In this document: positions 16,719 through 23,896 of the stretch, piece after piece | How positions within the stretch are numbered: position 1 is the first letter of the stretch | Layout of the letters: every line of letters begins with the position of its first letter | Source of the DNA: a virus | Reading direction: 5' to 3' (one strand) | IMG/VR virus record: IMGVR_UViG_3300042562_000609 | Location: 1-29,898 of that record | Length of the DNA: 29,898 bases | Notes under the pieces: model-generated | Told to the model about the DNA's origin: nothing | Databases searched by the model: none | What the model saw: the letters and a program-made list of their open reading frames with translations, nothing else | Made by a program: the position numbers and the translations under genes

Positions 16719-16931
16719 ATGTTAGAAAAAATACAAATACTTCATTTAAGAGCTTCAGACTACTTAAATATGTACGAGGGTATGATTGAACGTTTAAACA
16801 CTATGAGTGCCTACAATCGTCTCGCAGGGGCAAACGGGTTCACTTTAAAAGACACTGAAATAGTTGAAGCAGGAATTAAGAGATTAAAATACAGTTATCA
16901 AAAAACATTAGCACAAATTTTAGAATTATGA
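16719..16931 (+). CDS. Small helical early protein (70 aa)
   Basis: 70 residues, mostly helical (LHLRASDYLNMYEGMIERLN, then a C-terminal KRLKYSYQKTLAQILEL helix). It starts one base after the preceding stop, and its TGA overlaps the next ATG. No recognised domain. Confidence 0.6.
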   Translation: MLEKIQILHLRASDYLNMYEGMIERLNTMSAYNRLAGANGFTLKDTEIVEAGIKRLKYSYQKTLAQILEL

Positions 16932-17104
16932 CACCACAAGAAAAAGCAAAAGAATTAGTATTACAATTTTCAGATATTGGATTAATTGTAAGTTTAGAAG
17001 CTAAACAATGTGCGTTAATCGCAGTTGATGAAATATCAAATATAGTTTTGTTTGATGATTTAAGATACTGGGATGAAGTTAAACAAGAAATAGAAGAATT
17101 ATGA
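16928..17104 (+). CDS. MTPxEKAxELV family protein, copy 1 (58 aa)
   Basis: 58 residues: MTPQEKAKELVLQF, EAKQCALIAVDEI and YWDEVKQEIEEL. This small family (MTP.EKA.ELV ... KQCALIA.DEI ... W..VK..I) is widespread in Bacteroidota phages; function unknown to me. The following gene is a clear paralogue in tandem. ATGA overlaps at both ends show coupled translation. Confidence 0.75.
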   Translation: MTPQEKAKELVLQFSDIGLIVSLEAKQCALIAVDEISNIVLFDDLRYWDEVKQEIEEL

Positions 17105-17307
17105 CACCAAAAGAAAAAGCAGAAGAATTAGTTGATAATATTTTTCAGATTTTAGTTCAAAGAGGCGAACACCATTATACATTGAATTATACAAAACAAT
17201 GCGCATTGATTGCAGCTGAAAATATACGTACAGAAATGGTCCAGGCACAGAATTACGAAAGAGCAATTTATTGGAGAGATGTTAAATCACAAATTAGAAT
17301 GTTATGA
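17101..17307 (+). CDS. MTPxEKAxELV family protein, copy 2 (68 aa)
   Basis: 68 residues: MTPKEKAEELVDNIF, YTKQCALIAAENI and RAIYWRDVKSQIRML. It shares the start motif, the KQCALIA core and the C-terminal W..VK..I motif with the gene immediately upstream, so the pair looks like an old tandem duplication. Function unknown. It overlaps both neighbours by 4 bases. Confidence 0.75.
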   Translation: MTPKEKAEELVDNIFQILVQRGEHHYTLNYTKQCALIAAENIRTEMVQAQNYERAIYWRDVKSQIRML

Positions 17308-17549
17308 AAGAATTAAAAGACACATTAGTCACATTGTGCATAATGATTGAAGCATACGAAAGCAACCCATCTAAGCAATTAGAACGATCAATAGAAGTAT
17401 TAGTAAACGACTTGACAAATGAACGTGAATGCGCAAAAAAGGTCGCAAGTTTAGAAAAGTATTTAACCGAGATTCTCGAAGTAGTTGAAGATTACGATTT
17501 GGAAGATTCACAAAAAATTAGAGTAATAACAAAAATAGCGGAAAGATGA
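17304..17549 (+). CDS. Small acidic helical protein (81 aa)
   Basis: 81 residues, helical and acidic (KDTLVTLCIMIEAYESNPSK, EKYLTEILEVVEDYDLEDSQ). No membrane segment or known motif. It overlaps the flanking genes by 4 bases and belongs to the early operon. Confidence 0.6.
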   Translation: MKELKDTLVTLCIMIEAYESNPSKQLERSIEVLVNDLTNERECAKKVASLEKYLTEILEVVEDYDLEDSQKIRVITKIAER

Positions 17550-17893
17550 AAGCAGCAGAATTGAGAATTGGAAATTATGTAAACATTAGTAAAGAAGTAT
17601 GCAAAATGCAATTGGTTAATTTTGCAGATATTCATTACACTGATTCGTTTGAGAATTACGAACCAATCCCATTAACAGAAGAATGGTTATTGAAGTTAGG
17701 ATTTGATAAATTAGATAAAGCACATTTCAAAATTATACAGAAGGACATTTTCAACATGCCATTTACAATTACTTTAGACGAGAATGAGATATTTAAATTC
17801 GACTTTCAAGGATTTTGGTATCAATTGGAGTTTTTGCACCAACTTCAAAACCTATTTTATTGTCTTTGTGGTGAGGAACTAAAAACAAAATAA
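17546..17893 (+). CDS. ELRIGNYV...PIPLTEEWL family protein (115 aa)
   Basis: 115 residues with two recognisable motifs: AAELRIGNYVNI near the N-terminus and PIPLTEEWLLKLGFDK in the middle, followed by a hydrophobic/aromatic beta C-terminus (FDFQGFWYQLEFLHQLQNLF). This family is common among early genes of Bacteroidota phages; I know of no function. Start overlaps the preceding stop (ATGA). Confidence 0.75.
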   Translation: MKAAELRIGNYVNISKEVCKMQLVNFADIHYTDSFENYEPIPLTEEWLLKLGFDKLDKAHFKIIQKDIFNMPFTITLDENEIFKFDFQGFWYQLEFLHQLQNLFYCLCGEELKTK

Positions 17894-17894
17894 G

Positions 17895-18059
17895 ATGAAA
17901 ACTAAAATAAATACATTTATAAAATTAACTCCAAACCTTGCGCAAATGGTTCGCCACTGGAGAGGTCAGAAATCCGAGAATGACAAGGGCGGCTCATTTA
18001 ACGTTACTTTATACCTTGATTATTTAGAAGTGATAAACCAACAAACAATTAAAAACTAA
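17895..18059 (+). CDS. Small early protein (54 aa)
   Basis: 54 residues starting one base after the previous stop. The product has a basic middle (NLAQMVRHWRGQKSENDKGG) and a beta-like C-terminus (SFNVTLYLDYLEVI). No recognised family. Good coding continuity with its neighbours supports it as real. Confidence 0.55.
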   Translation: MKTKINTFIKLTPNLAQMVRHWRGQKSENDKGGSFNVTLYLDYLEVINQQTIKN

Positions 18060-18064
18060 AAATT

Positions 18065-18313
18065 ATGACACCAGTTAACAATAAATCATTATTAGCATTC
18101 ATTTTTGAGCAAATGGAAAAGTTAGACTCAAATTCAATAACAGTTGAACAAGCGAAAGCACAAGCTAACTTAGCAAAACAAGCAAACAATTCTTTGAAGT
18201 ATGAGATTGAACTTGTTAAAGTAAAAATGGAAATTCAAACTTTCAATAATGAATCTTCATTATCAGCAAAACCGATTGAGTTTAGAAATGCAGAATCTAA
18301 AAACTTTGAATAA
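18065..18313 (+). CDS. Conserved coiled-coil early protein (82 aa)
   Basis: 82 residues with AAATTATG start context. The sequence NKSLLAFIFEQMEKLDSNSI followed by VEQAKAQANLAKQANNSLKY-type helix is a conserved Bacteroidota phage pattern, usually found close to replication genes. No function is known to me. Its stop overlaps the next ATG. Confidence 0.7.
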   Translation: MTPVNNKSLLAFIFEQMEKLDSNSITVEQAKAQANLAKQANNSLKYEIELVKVKMEIQTFNNESSLSAKPIEFRNAESKNFE

Positions 18314-18747
18314 TGAGTCCTCAAGACAAAATTAAACTTTCTAAATTACTTATTGAATGTATGAAAATTGATACAGAAGATGAATATTTTAAAAAAAGAT
18401 TTGATGAATTAAATCAGTTTATTTTAGATGAAAATCCACCAACTCAGAAAACTTTATCCATTTTTAGTGTTCAAATATCAAAAATTTTTAGTAATATTAG
18501 TAAAGAAGGATATTTAAAAGAGGGGTGGTATTGGCATGAAGAATCTTATAAGATATTGCGTCAATTAATGCCTAAAGATTTATATGATAAAAAGATTTAT
18601 ATTTTACAGAATCTACAAAAAAATCAATTAGCACCAATAATTAGTTCTATGATGAATTTACAGATTAAAAAAATATTAATAGATAACATAGATTTTATGA
18701 TAGTCGAAGATGAAAAAGAATATGATTTTAAATACAGAACTTTATAA
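18313..18747 (+). CDS. Hypothetical protein from unusually AT-rich DNA (144 aa)
   Basis: 144 residues, charged and mainly helical (DKIKLSKLLIECMKI, GYLKEGWYWHEESYKILRQL, EDEKEYDFKYRTL end). I do not recognise it. Its DNA is much more AT-rich than the flanking early genes: hand counts of single 60-base rows give near 18% GC. This suggests recent acquisition. The start overlaps the upstream stop (AATG). Confidence 0.6.
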   Translation: MSPQDKIKLSKLLIECMKIDTEDEYFKKRFDELNQFILDENPPTQKTLSIFSVQISKIFSNISKEGYLKEGWYWHEESYKILRQLMPKDLYDKKIYILQNLQKNQLAPIISSMMNLQIKKILIDNIDFMIVEDEKEYDFKYRTL

Positions 18748-18759
18748 AGACACTATCAA

Positions 18760-19014
18760 ATGACAAGAGAAGATTTTAACCTAACCGTTATTATGTCAAT
18801 ACTTCCAAGCGTTGCCGATAAACTAGAAGATTTTCCGTTTAGATTCAAGGCAAAACAATTACAAAATGATGTTGTTAGAACGATTAGAAACCAGGATAAA
18901 CACTTTATGGACGTTGCCGATAACGAAACAATAATTCAGCAGAACGATATTCAAAGAGCGTTTTTAGCGTGGTTAGATGAACAATTTAAAGATTTAACAG
19001 ATGAAACAAATTGA
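18760..19014 (+). CDS. Small early protein (84 aa)
   Basis: 84 residues, helical: FNLTVIMSILPSVADKLEDF, RFKAKQLQNDVVRTIRNQD, then IQRAFLAWLDEQFKDLTDE. It has no recognised domain. It overlaps the DnaA-like gene by 14 bases, so it may act with it in replication; this is inferred from linkage only. Confidence 0.65.
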   Translation: MTREDFNLTVIMSILPSVADKLEDFPFRFKAKQLQNDVVRTIRNQDKHFMDVADNETIIQQNDIQRAFLAWLDEQFKDLTDETN

Positions 19015-19390
19015 TTTAAAAAAGGTAGTTTACATTTGCGAGCGCAACGGCATTTTGAAACAAACACGACAAAGAGAAATTGTTTATCAAAGAGCAGCAG
19101 CGTATAATTTTGTTAGAAAAAATACTAAACTTTCTTTGGCTGCAATAGGTACAATATTTGGTAAAAACCACGCGACAATTATTAACGCTTTAAAAATGTA
19201 CGATAATTTCATACAGCAAAAAGACGAAATATTCTTATGGAACATTAAAAGCATTGAAGCTCAGCTCAACAACTGCGAGAAGGTGACTATTGTTTACACT
19301 AAACGACCTTTGTCAACAATCCGCAGAACTAACAATTTCAGAAGTCCCAGGTTAAAGGTAAAATCAGTTAATTACGAAGATAATAACTAG
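19001..19390 (+). CDS. DnaA domain IV-like DNA-binding protein
   Basis: 129 residues. Residues about 30-67 carry the DnaA C-terminal signature: QRAAAYNFVRKNTKLSLAAI then GTIFGKNHATIINALKMY, corresponding to the helix-turn-helix that reads DnaA boxes (family form SL..IG..FG..H.TV..A). There is no AAA+ ATPase part, so this is a stand-alone DNA-binding domain with a basic C-terminus (TIRRTNNFRSPRLKVKS). It probably binds the phage origin or host DnaA boxes. It lies about 1 kb upstream of the candidate origin. Confidence 0.75.
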   Translation: MKQIDLKKVVYICERNGILKQTRQREIVYQRAAAYNFVRKNTKLSLAAIGTIFGKNHATIINALKMYDNFIQQKDEIFLWNIKSIEAQLNNCEKVTIVYTKRPLSTIRRTNNFRSPRLKVKSVNYEDNN

Positions 19391-19394
19391 TAAA

Positions 19395-19727
19395 ATGCAG
19401 TATATTCCAGAATTTAACAACAGATATTTAATTAGTATTTACGGAGATGTATTTTGTACAAAAAATAACAGATGGATTAGCCCACATTTAAGTGGTGTAA
19501 AAAGAAGAAACTATCACCAAATTACATTATATCATGAAGGTAAAAAGTATACAAAAAGAGTTCATTCATGGATGGCTATTACTTATTTAGATTTTAAATA
19601 TGGAGATAGGAAAATCGTTGTTGATCATATTGACAATAATCATTTAAATAATCATTTGAGCAATTTGCAAATCATATCAAATAAAGAAAATTGCACAAAA
19701 GATAGAGTAAAAAAAGCGAGTAATTAG
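19395..19727 (+). CDS. HNH homing-type endonuclease (110 aa)
   Basis: 110 residues. N-terminal NUMOD4-like part (IPEFNNRYLISIYGDVFC) and an HNH core at about 57-100: VHSWMA, VVDHIDNNHLNNHLSNLQII, SNKEN. His78 is the likely catalytic residue. Such free-standing endonucleases cut DNA and spread by gene conversion. DNA is AT-rich. It resembles the HNH part of the 23991 gene closely but lacks the C-terminal DNA-binding domain. A candidate RNA lies directly downstream. Confidence 0.85.
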   Translation: MQYIPEFNNRYLISIYGDVFCTKNNRWISPHLSGVKRRNYHQITLYHEGKKYTKRVHSWMAITYLDFKYGDRKIVVDHIDNNHLNNHLSNLQIISNKENCTKDRVKKASN

Positions 19728-19737
19728 ATATTATTTG

Positions 19738-19745
19738 TATATTTG
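19738..19745 (+). promoter_or_regulatory. TATATTTG promoter element for an intergenic transcript
   Basis: TATATTTG matches TAnnTTTG exactly, 11 bases after the HNH stop. No clear -33 TTG is present. The expected start is near 19750, just before the structured segment. Confidence 0.5.
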
Positions 19746-19749
19746 TACA

Positions 19750-19846
19750 CGGTTACCGTCTCACATTATAGTAACAAAAGGAATTTTAATTACCCTTTCA
19801 ATGAACGTGAAGTGAGACGCACCGGATTTGATAGGGTTTTTTTTTT
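19750..19846 (+). ncRNA. Candidate structured small RNA 1
   Basis: A segment of about 97 nt with no convincing coding role. CGTCTCAC at 19757-19764 is perfectly complementary to GTGAGACG at 19812-19819. GTTAC at 19752-19756 can pair with GTAAC at 19771-19775, which would interlace with the first stem (pseudoknot or alternative fold). AAAGG 19777-19781 can pair with CCTTT 19794-19798. A ten-base T-tract closes it at 19837-19846. It has its own -7 element upstream. The open frame through it seems only an upstream extension of the 19890 gene. It could also be a 5' leader regulating that gene. Confidence 0.5.
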
Positions 19847-19889
19847 ACACTTAAATTTTTACGTGTTTTTAAATAAAATGCGGTTTATT

Positions 19890-20102
19890 ATGGGAAATGT
19901 AAAATTGATTTTTTGCGGAAACGAAGAAGCTGAGCAATCTGAAAAACAATTACAGCTTTATGTTAATATAAACGGAATGCTGTTTATTGAAATTGAGCAT
20001 TTAGATGCTGGATATTATTCAACTCAATATACTGTTTTAGATAAAGAAACAGCTATTAAATTGAGTAGGGAGTTAAAAAAACAAATTGCTTTAATGTATT
20101 GA
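19890..20102 (+). CDS. Small early protein (70 aa), LDKETAIKL type
   Basis: 70 residues from ATG 19890 (context TTTATTATGG); ATG 19878 in the same frame is an alternative. Longer readings to 19743 would run through the structured segment and T-tract and give a low-complexity Phe-rich N-terminus. The product contains [20 protein letters not shown], a pattern ([10 protein letters not shown]...L) I know from small Bacteroidota phage proteins. Function unknown. Confidence 0.6.
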   Translation: MGNVKLIFCGNEEAEQSEKQLQLYVNINGMLFIEIEHLDAGYYSTQYTVLDKETAIKLSRELKKQIALMY

Positions 20103-20104
20103 TT

Positions 20105-20767
20105 ATGAACGGATATAATTTAATTCGGGATTGGTATAATTATAAATTTGATAATCCATCAAAAGTAAAAGCTATTCATTCAGATTTCTATTGTTATTTA
20201 ATTGACCGTTGGAATAGATTAGGACAAAAACAAGAGTTTGGTTTGCCTACATCTGTAACAATGGAATCTTTAGGTATAGGCTCTTATAATACTTACAAAA
20301 AGACGTTACAAGATTTAATTGATTTCGGCTTTATAAAATTAGTTACTGAAAGCAAAAATCAACATCAAAGTAAAGTTGTTGCCCTATCAAAAAATGACAA
20401 AGCAAGTACCAAAGCACTTGACGAAGCAAATAACAAAGCAATAGACAAAGCAACTGATACCATAACTAAACAAGAGAACAAAAAAACAAATGAACAATAT
20501 CGCTCATTCGCTCATTTGTCTATTTCAATAAATGAATTTCATAAATTGGAACTTGATTATTATAAAAAAGATATTGATTCAATACTTGATAACATACAGA
20601 ATTATTCTAAAAACAAAACTTATAGAAGTTTATATTTAACTGCTAAAAATTGGTTAAAGGATATTCCTAAAAAAGGACAAGAAGTAAAACCTTACAAAAC
20701 GGGTGATGACATTCTAGTTGAAAATATTACTCGCAAACTTGCGGAAGCAGCAAACTACGGAAAATGA
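20105..20767 (+). CDS. Replication initiator-like winged-helix protein
   Basis: 220 residues from ATG 20105 (a TTG 6 bases upstream is unlikely). The N-terminal 95 residues form a winged-helix-like domain: [56 protein letters not shown]. Residues about 98-120 are a low-complexity Lys/Ala/Asp segment ([20 protein letters not shown]) encoded by 12-bp DNA repeats. The C-terminal part ([20 protein letters not shown]) resembles a helicase-recruitment region. The layout parallels lambda O, where origin iterons lie inside the initiator gene. It is followed directly by the helicase gene (4-base overlap). Confidence 0.7.
   Translation: MNGYNLIRDWYNYKFDNPSKVKAIHSDFYCYLIDRWNRLGQKQEFGLPTSVTMESLGIGSYNTYKKTLQDLIDFGFIKLVTESKNQHQSKVVALSKNDKASTKALDEANNKAIDKATDTITKQENKKTNEQYRSFAHLSISINEFHKLELDYYKKDIDSILDNIQNYSKNKTYRSLYLTAKNWLKDIPKKGQEVKPYKTGDDILVENITRKLAEAANYGK
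20398..20457 (+). repeat. Five 12-bp iterons CAAAGCAAnTGA inside the initiator gene
   Basis: CAAAGCA-type cores begin at 20398, 20410, 20422 (CGAAGCA), 20434 and 20446, exactly 12 bases apart. Unit consensus is CAAAGCAANTGA. Constant spacing and a position within the initiator gene suggest initiator-binding sites. Confidence 0.75.
20486..20519 (+). other. Inverted repeat and tandem repeat beside the iterons (candidate origin part)
   Basis: ACAAATGA at 20486-20493 is the exact inverse of TCATTTGT at 20512-20519, and CGCTCATT is tandemly repeated at 20501-20508 and 20509-20516. A very A-rich stretch (20463-20490) lies between these and the iterons. Iterons, AT-rich stretch and palindrome in this order resemble the lambda-type origin. 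Confidence 0.55.
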
Positions 20768-21696
20768 TTTTAAAGACAGGACACGCAACCCAATACTTAA
20801 ATGATTTTAAGGAGGGTAAAATAGCACAAGGTTTGGGTATAGGCTGCATATTAGATGACTATATTCGATTTAAGACTAAACAACTTAACATAGTACTCGG
20901 ACACGATAACGTAGGAAAAACTTATTTTATGGAATGGTATTTTCTTTGCCTAGCAATAAATGAAGGTTTGCACATAACTATTTGGGCGGGTGAAAATTCA
21001 AGCGGTCAAATAATGCGGGATTTAATTCAGATGTACACTGGCAAAAGATTCTCAGATTTGAGTTATTCAGAATTACGTTCAGCAGAAGTTACACTAGAAT
21101 ACTATTTTCAATTTGTAGATAATTCAAAGATGTATAAGCCAAAAGATATGTTAGATATTATCGGTTCAACTGATTGTAGTATCGGATTTATTGATCCATT
21201 TACGGGTTTAGATAGGGGTATGACTCACTCAGATAATTACGAGTTTCTAAACAATACACGTCAATTTTGTAATCAAACGGGAAAAACTATCTATATTTCT
21301 ACACACCCAACAAGCGAAAGCGGGCGTACTTCAATGATTTATCCACTTGACCATACATACGCAGGACATTTAAAACCGCCATTAAAAGCACACGTGGAAG
21401 GTGGTAAGCCGTTTTTAAATAGAAGTGACGATATGTTAGTCATTCACCGATTAGTTAAGCACCCAACGATGAAATTTCAAACAATGGTTGATATAGAAAA
21501 AATTAAAGATAGAGATACTGGAGGTCAACAAACAGATTTGAATGACCCTTTACTATTTGATTATAATTTCGGCTTAGGCTTTAAGATTGGAGGAATTGAC
21601 CCTTTAAAAAGACCGAAGAAAAAACAATCTGAAATAGAATTAAAGAGTTTTTCAGAGTCTTATCACACTTTAAACAATCAAAATTTACCTTTTTAA
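20764..21696 (+). CDS. RecA/DnaB-type replicative helicase ATPase
   Basis: 310 residues. Walker A is GHDNVGKT at 46-53, Walker B CSIGFID at 138-144, and a sensor-like [12 protein letters not shown] follows; this is the RecA-like core of DnaB-family phage helicases without an N-terminal DnaB domain. It should unwind DNA at the fork as a hexamer. It follows the initiator with a 4-base overlap. The C-terminus is NNQNLPF, like the acidic tip of bacterial SSB, separated from the core by a flexible Lys/Glu-rich linker. Confidence 0.85.
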   Translation: MILKTGHATQYLNDFKEGKIAQGLGIGCILDDYIRFKTKQLNIVLGHDNVGKTYFMEWYFLCLAINEGLHITIWAGENSSGQIMRDLIQMYTGKRFSDLSYSELRSAEVTLEYYFQFVDNSKMYKPKDMLDIIGSTDCSIGFIDPFTGLDRGMTHSDNYEFLNNTRQFCNQTGKTIYISTHPTSESGRTSMIYPLDHTYAGHLKPPLKAHVEGGKPFLNRSDDMLVIHRLVKHPTMKFQTMVDIEKIKDRDTGGQQTDLNDPLLFDYNFGLGFKIGGIDPLKRPKKKQSEIELKSFSESYHTLNNQNLPF

Positions 21697-21705
21697 ATAA
21701 AAATT

Positions 21706-21999
21706 ATGGAATATTTAGACGTAATAATTGCACAAACAAACATAATCGCAATAATCGAATCGTTGAAATTTACACTTTCTGAGGTGAAGGAGAAGAGCCC
21801 AGAACGCAAAGAATTTATTCAAGGAATGCAGAAGCATTTAAATCAAATGAATGAAACGTATAGAATATTCAAACAGTTTTCAAAAGAATTCGATACCTTG
21901 CAAAAGATGAATTTCAACTTTCATAAGGAAAATATGGAGTTAAGATTTGAGATGGAAAAGTTAAAGGAAATAAACGCTAATTTAATGAATGGAATATGA
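21706..21999 (+). CDS. Coiled-coil early protein (97 aa)
   Basis: 97 residues, start in AAATTATGG context. Almost entirely helical with heptad-like Leu/Phe/Met spacing (MNETYRIFKQFSKEFDTL, ENMELRFEMEKLKEINANLM). No DNA-binding motif can be seen. Its place between helicase and NinG suggests a replication/recombination accessory, by linkage only. It overlaps ninG by 4 bases. Confidence 0.65.
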   Translation: MEYLDVIIAQTNIIAIIESLKFTLSEVKEKSPERKEFIQGMQKHLNQMNETYRIFKQFSKEFDTLQKMNFNFHKENMELRFEMEKLKEINANLMNGI

Positions 22000-22541
22000 G
22001 CAAAAAATGCAAGGAATGCCGCCAACCATTTGAACCGAGATTTTCAACTCTAGAAAAATATTGTTGGAAACACGAATGTAAGCTAATCGAAGCCCTACAA
22101 AAACTCGAACAAAAGAAAAAAAGTGAGTCAAAGGAATGGAGCGAAAGAAAATCAAAGCTGAAAAAAGATATGCTTACTTTACAAGACTATCTTAAAATCG
22201 CTCAACAAGTTTTTAATAAGTGGATAAGACAACGTGATGAAGGATTAAATTGTATAAGCTGTGGTAAAGCAATTAAAGAAGGTAATTGTGATGCGGGGCA
22301 TTTATGGAGTGCGGGTGGCCACGCAAACGTGCGATTTAACGAATTTAATGTAAATAGTCAATGTTCAAGACCTTGCAACAAAGATTTAAGCGGAGACCCG
22401 AATAATTATAGAATTGGGTTTATACGAAAATACGGAATAGCAAAACTCGAATATTTAGATAGTATTGCACACGCTGAAAAGAAGTACAACATTGATGAAT
22501 TAAAAGAAATAATCAACATTTATAAAAATAAATTAAAATAA
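21996..22541 (+). CDS. ninG: NinG/Rap-type recombination endonuclease
   Basis: 181 residues. The NinG (lambda Rap) pattern is complete: N-terminal zinc-type CKECRQPFEPRF, a basic helical middle with LQDYLKIAQQVFNKWIRQRD, then CISCGKAIKEGNCDAGHLWS, VNSQCSRPCNKDLSGDPNNY and RIGFIRKYG. In lambda, Rap is a structure-specific endonuclease acting on D-loops and Holliday junctions. It sits just before the ERF/exonuclease operon, consistent with a joint recombination role. It ends the early operon; a new promoter follows. Confidence 0.88.
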   Translation: MSKKCKECRQPFEPRFSTLEKYCWKHECKLIEALQKLEQKKKSESKEWSERKSKLKKDMLTLQDYLKIAQQVFNKWIRQRDEGLNCISCGKAIKEGNCDAGHLWSAGGHANVRFNEFNVNSQCSRPCNKDLSGDPNNYRIGFIRKYGIAKLEYLDSIAHAEKKYNIDELKEIINIYKNKLK

Positions 22542-22545
22542 TAGC

Positions 22546-22591
22546 GTTTTATATAAAAAGAAAGTTTATATTTGTAGAACAAAACTAAAAC
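22546..22591 (+). promoter_or_regulatory. Promoter of the recombination operon, sharing sequence with the early promoter
   Basis: The -7 element TATATTTG is at 22567-22574. Upstream ATATAAAAAGAAAGTTTATA and the leader GAACAAAACTAAAAC match the region at 16291-16337 with small indels. The ATG lies at 22600. Confidence 0.65.
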
Positions 22592-22599
22592 AAGTCATT

Positions 22600-23190
22600 A
22601 TGAGTAAAGAAGAAAAATTAAGTTTTGATGATTACTTGGAAATCTCAAAGCAAAATGCAGTTAAAGAAGTAGATAATTTAATTGATTTACCAAAACCAAA
22701 TGGAATTTACCACAAGCTACATTTAGCTAAGCAAGAAATCGGAAAAATTAACAAATCTGCGGATAATCCATTCTTTAAATCAAAATACGCCGATTTAAAC
22801 ACTATTTTAGATGTAGTTGAGCCGATACTACATAAATACGGTTTAATACTCTTACAACCGATTAAAAGTGGCTTAGTGCAAAGCGTAGTGATTGATATTG
22901 AAACGGGAATTGAAATAGTATCTGAAATTAAACTACCTGAGATAACCGACCCTCAAAAATTAGGCGGGTGTATTTCGTATTTTAGACGTTATTCTATTCA
23001 GTCACTTTTGAGTTTATCAATGCAAGATGACGATGGTAATGAAGTAGCTAAACACGTGAATAAACAACCAATATCGAACGAACGATTTGAAAAGGCTATT
23101 ATCGCAGTAAATGACGGAAAGGCGAAAAAAGAAGATTTATTTAAATTTGAGTTAACCGATTTGCAAAAATCAGCATTAAAATTATTATGA
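22600..23190 (+). CDS. erf: ERF-family single-strand annealing protein
   Basis: 196 residues. ERF superfamily motifs: IYHKLHLAKQEIGKINKSAD, NPFFKSKYADLNTILDVVEP, ILHKYGLILLQP, and the C-terminal core LGGCISYFRRYSIQSLLSL followed by DDDGNE. ERF proteins anneal complementary single strands in phage recombination. Downstream is a YqaJ-type exonuclease (4-base overlap), the usual partner. The last 30 residues (AIIAVNDGKAKKEDLFKFEL) form a small C-terminal helical module. Confidence 0.9.
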   Translation: MSKEEKLSFDDYLEISKQNAVKEVDNLIDLPKPNGIYHKLHLAKQEIGKINKSADNPFFKSKYADLNTILDVVEPILHKYGLILLQPIKSGLVQSVVIDIETGIEIVSEIKLPEITDPQKLGGCISYFRRYSIQSLLSLSMQDDDGNEVAKHVNKQPISNERFEKAIIAVNDGKAKKEDLFKFELTDLQKSALKLL

Positions 23191-23870
23191 AAGAGTTACT
23201 ATTTAGATGCAGTTCACTTGGGAAGTTGATGACAGACCCAAGAACAAAAAGCGAAACATTATCAGAAACGGCAAAAAGTTACATTCAGGACTTATTCAAA
23301 GAGCGTGAATTGGGTATTTATAAGGAGTTTTCGAGCCGATATACTGATAAAGGTTTAGAGATGGAAGACGAAGCTATACAATTCGCCTCAGAGGTTTTAA
23401 ATTGGGATTTCGTAGTTAAGAATGAGACCAGGTTTAACAACGAGTGGATAACGGGCGAACCTGACATAAACACGGATTCATTACTTGCGGATATAAAATG
23501 CAGTTGGAACGGTAGTACGTTTCCTTTATTCGACGAAACACTGAAAAACAAAGATTACTATTGGCAATTGGTTGGATACATGTGGTTGACAGGTAAAACA
23601 AAGTCAGAACTTGTCTATACATTGGTTGATACTCCACATCAAATAGTAGAAGATGAAATAAGAAGGGCGCATTGGAAGGCTTGTTTAATAGATGAAGATT
23701 TAGAATTAAGACAAGCTGTAATGGATATGCATTCTTTTAGTCATATTCCAAGCGAATTAAGGGTTAAAAGATTTATAGTTGAATTAAATGACTCAGATAT
23801 TGATAAGATTAAAAATAGAATTGAAGTTGGTAAAGAATATTATGAAAGTTTAAAGAAAATATTTATTTAA
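23187..23870 (+). CDS. YqaJ/lambda-exonuclease-like recombinase
   Basis: 227 residues with the PD-(D/E)XK layout of YqaJ/lambda exonucleases: FRCSSLGKLMTDPR, GLEMEDEAIQFA (acidic residue near 60), WITGEPDIN (Asp93), LADIKCSW (Asp102, Lys104) and YYWQLVGYMWLTG (Gln127). It should resect double-stranded ends 5' to 3' and load the ERF partner. The C-terminal 60 residues are AT-rich in DNA and Lys/Glu-rich. An RNA-like segment and an HNH gene follow. Confidence 0.85.
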   Translation: MKELLFRCSSLGKLMTDPRTKSETLSETAKSYIQDLFKERELGIYKEFSSRYTDKGLEMEDEAIQFASEVLNWDFVVKNETRFNNEWITGEPDINTDSLLADIKCSWNGSTFPLFDETLKNKDYYWQLVGYMWLTGKTKSELVYTLVDTPHQIVEDEIRRAHWKACLIDEDLELRQAVMDMHSFSHIPSELRVKRFIVELNDSDIDKIKNRIEVGKEYYESLKKIFI

Positions 23871-23885
23871 TTGGCTAATTTTTTG

Positions 23886-23893
23886 TATATTAG
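23886..23893 (+). promoter_or_regulatory. TATATTAG promoter-like element for an intergenic transcript
   Basis: TATATTAG differs from TAnnTTTG at one fixed position. It lies 16 bases after the exonuclease stop. Expected start is about 23897, at the first base of the closing stem. GGCTAATT at 23873-23880 upstream is the exact inverse of AATTAGCC at 23915-23922. Confidence 0.4.
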
Positions 23894-23896
23894 ATG

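Noticed and set aside
19743-19889. N-terminal extension of the 19890 gene
   Set aside because: Runs through a long-range stem and a ten-T tract and gives a Phe-rich low-complexity peptide; the family-like part starts at 19890.
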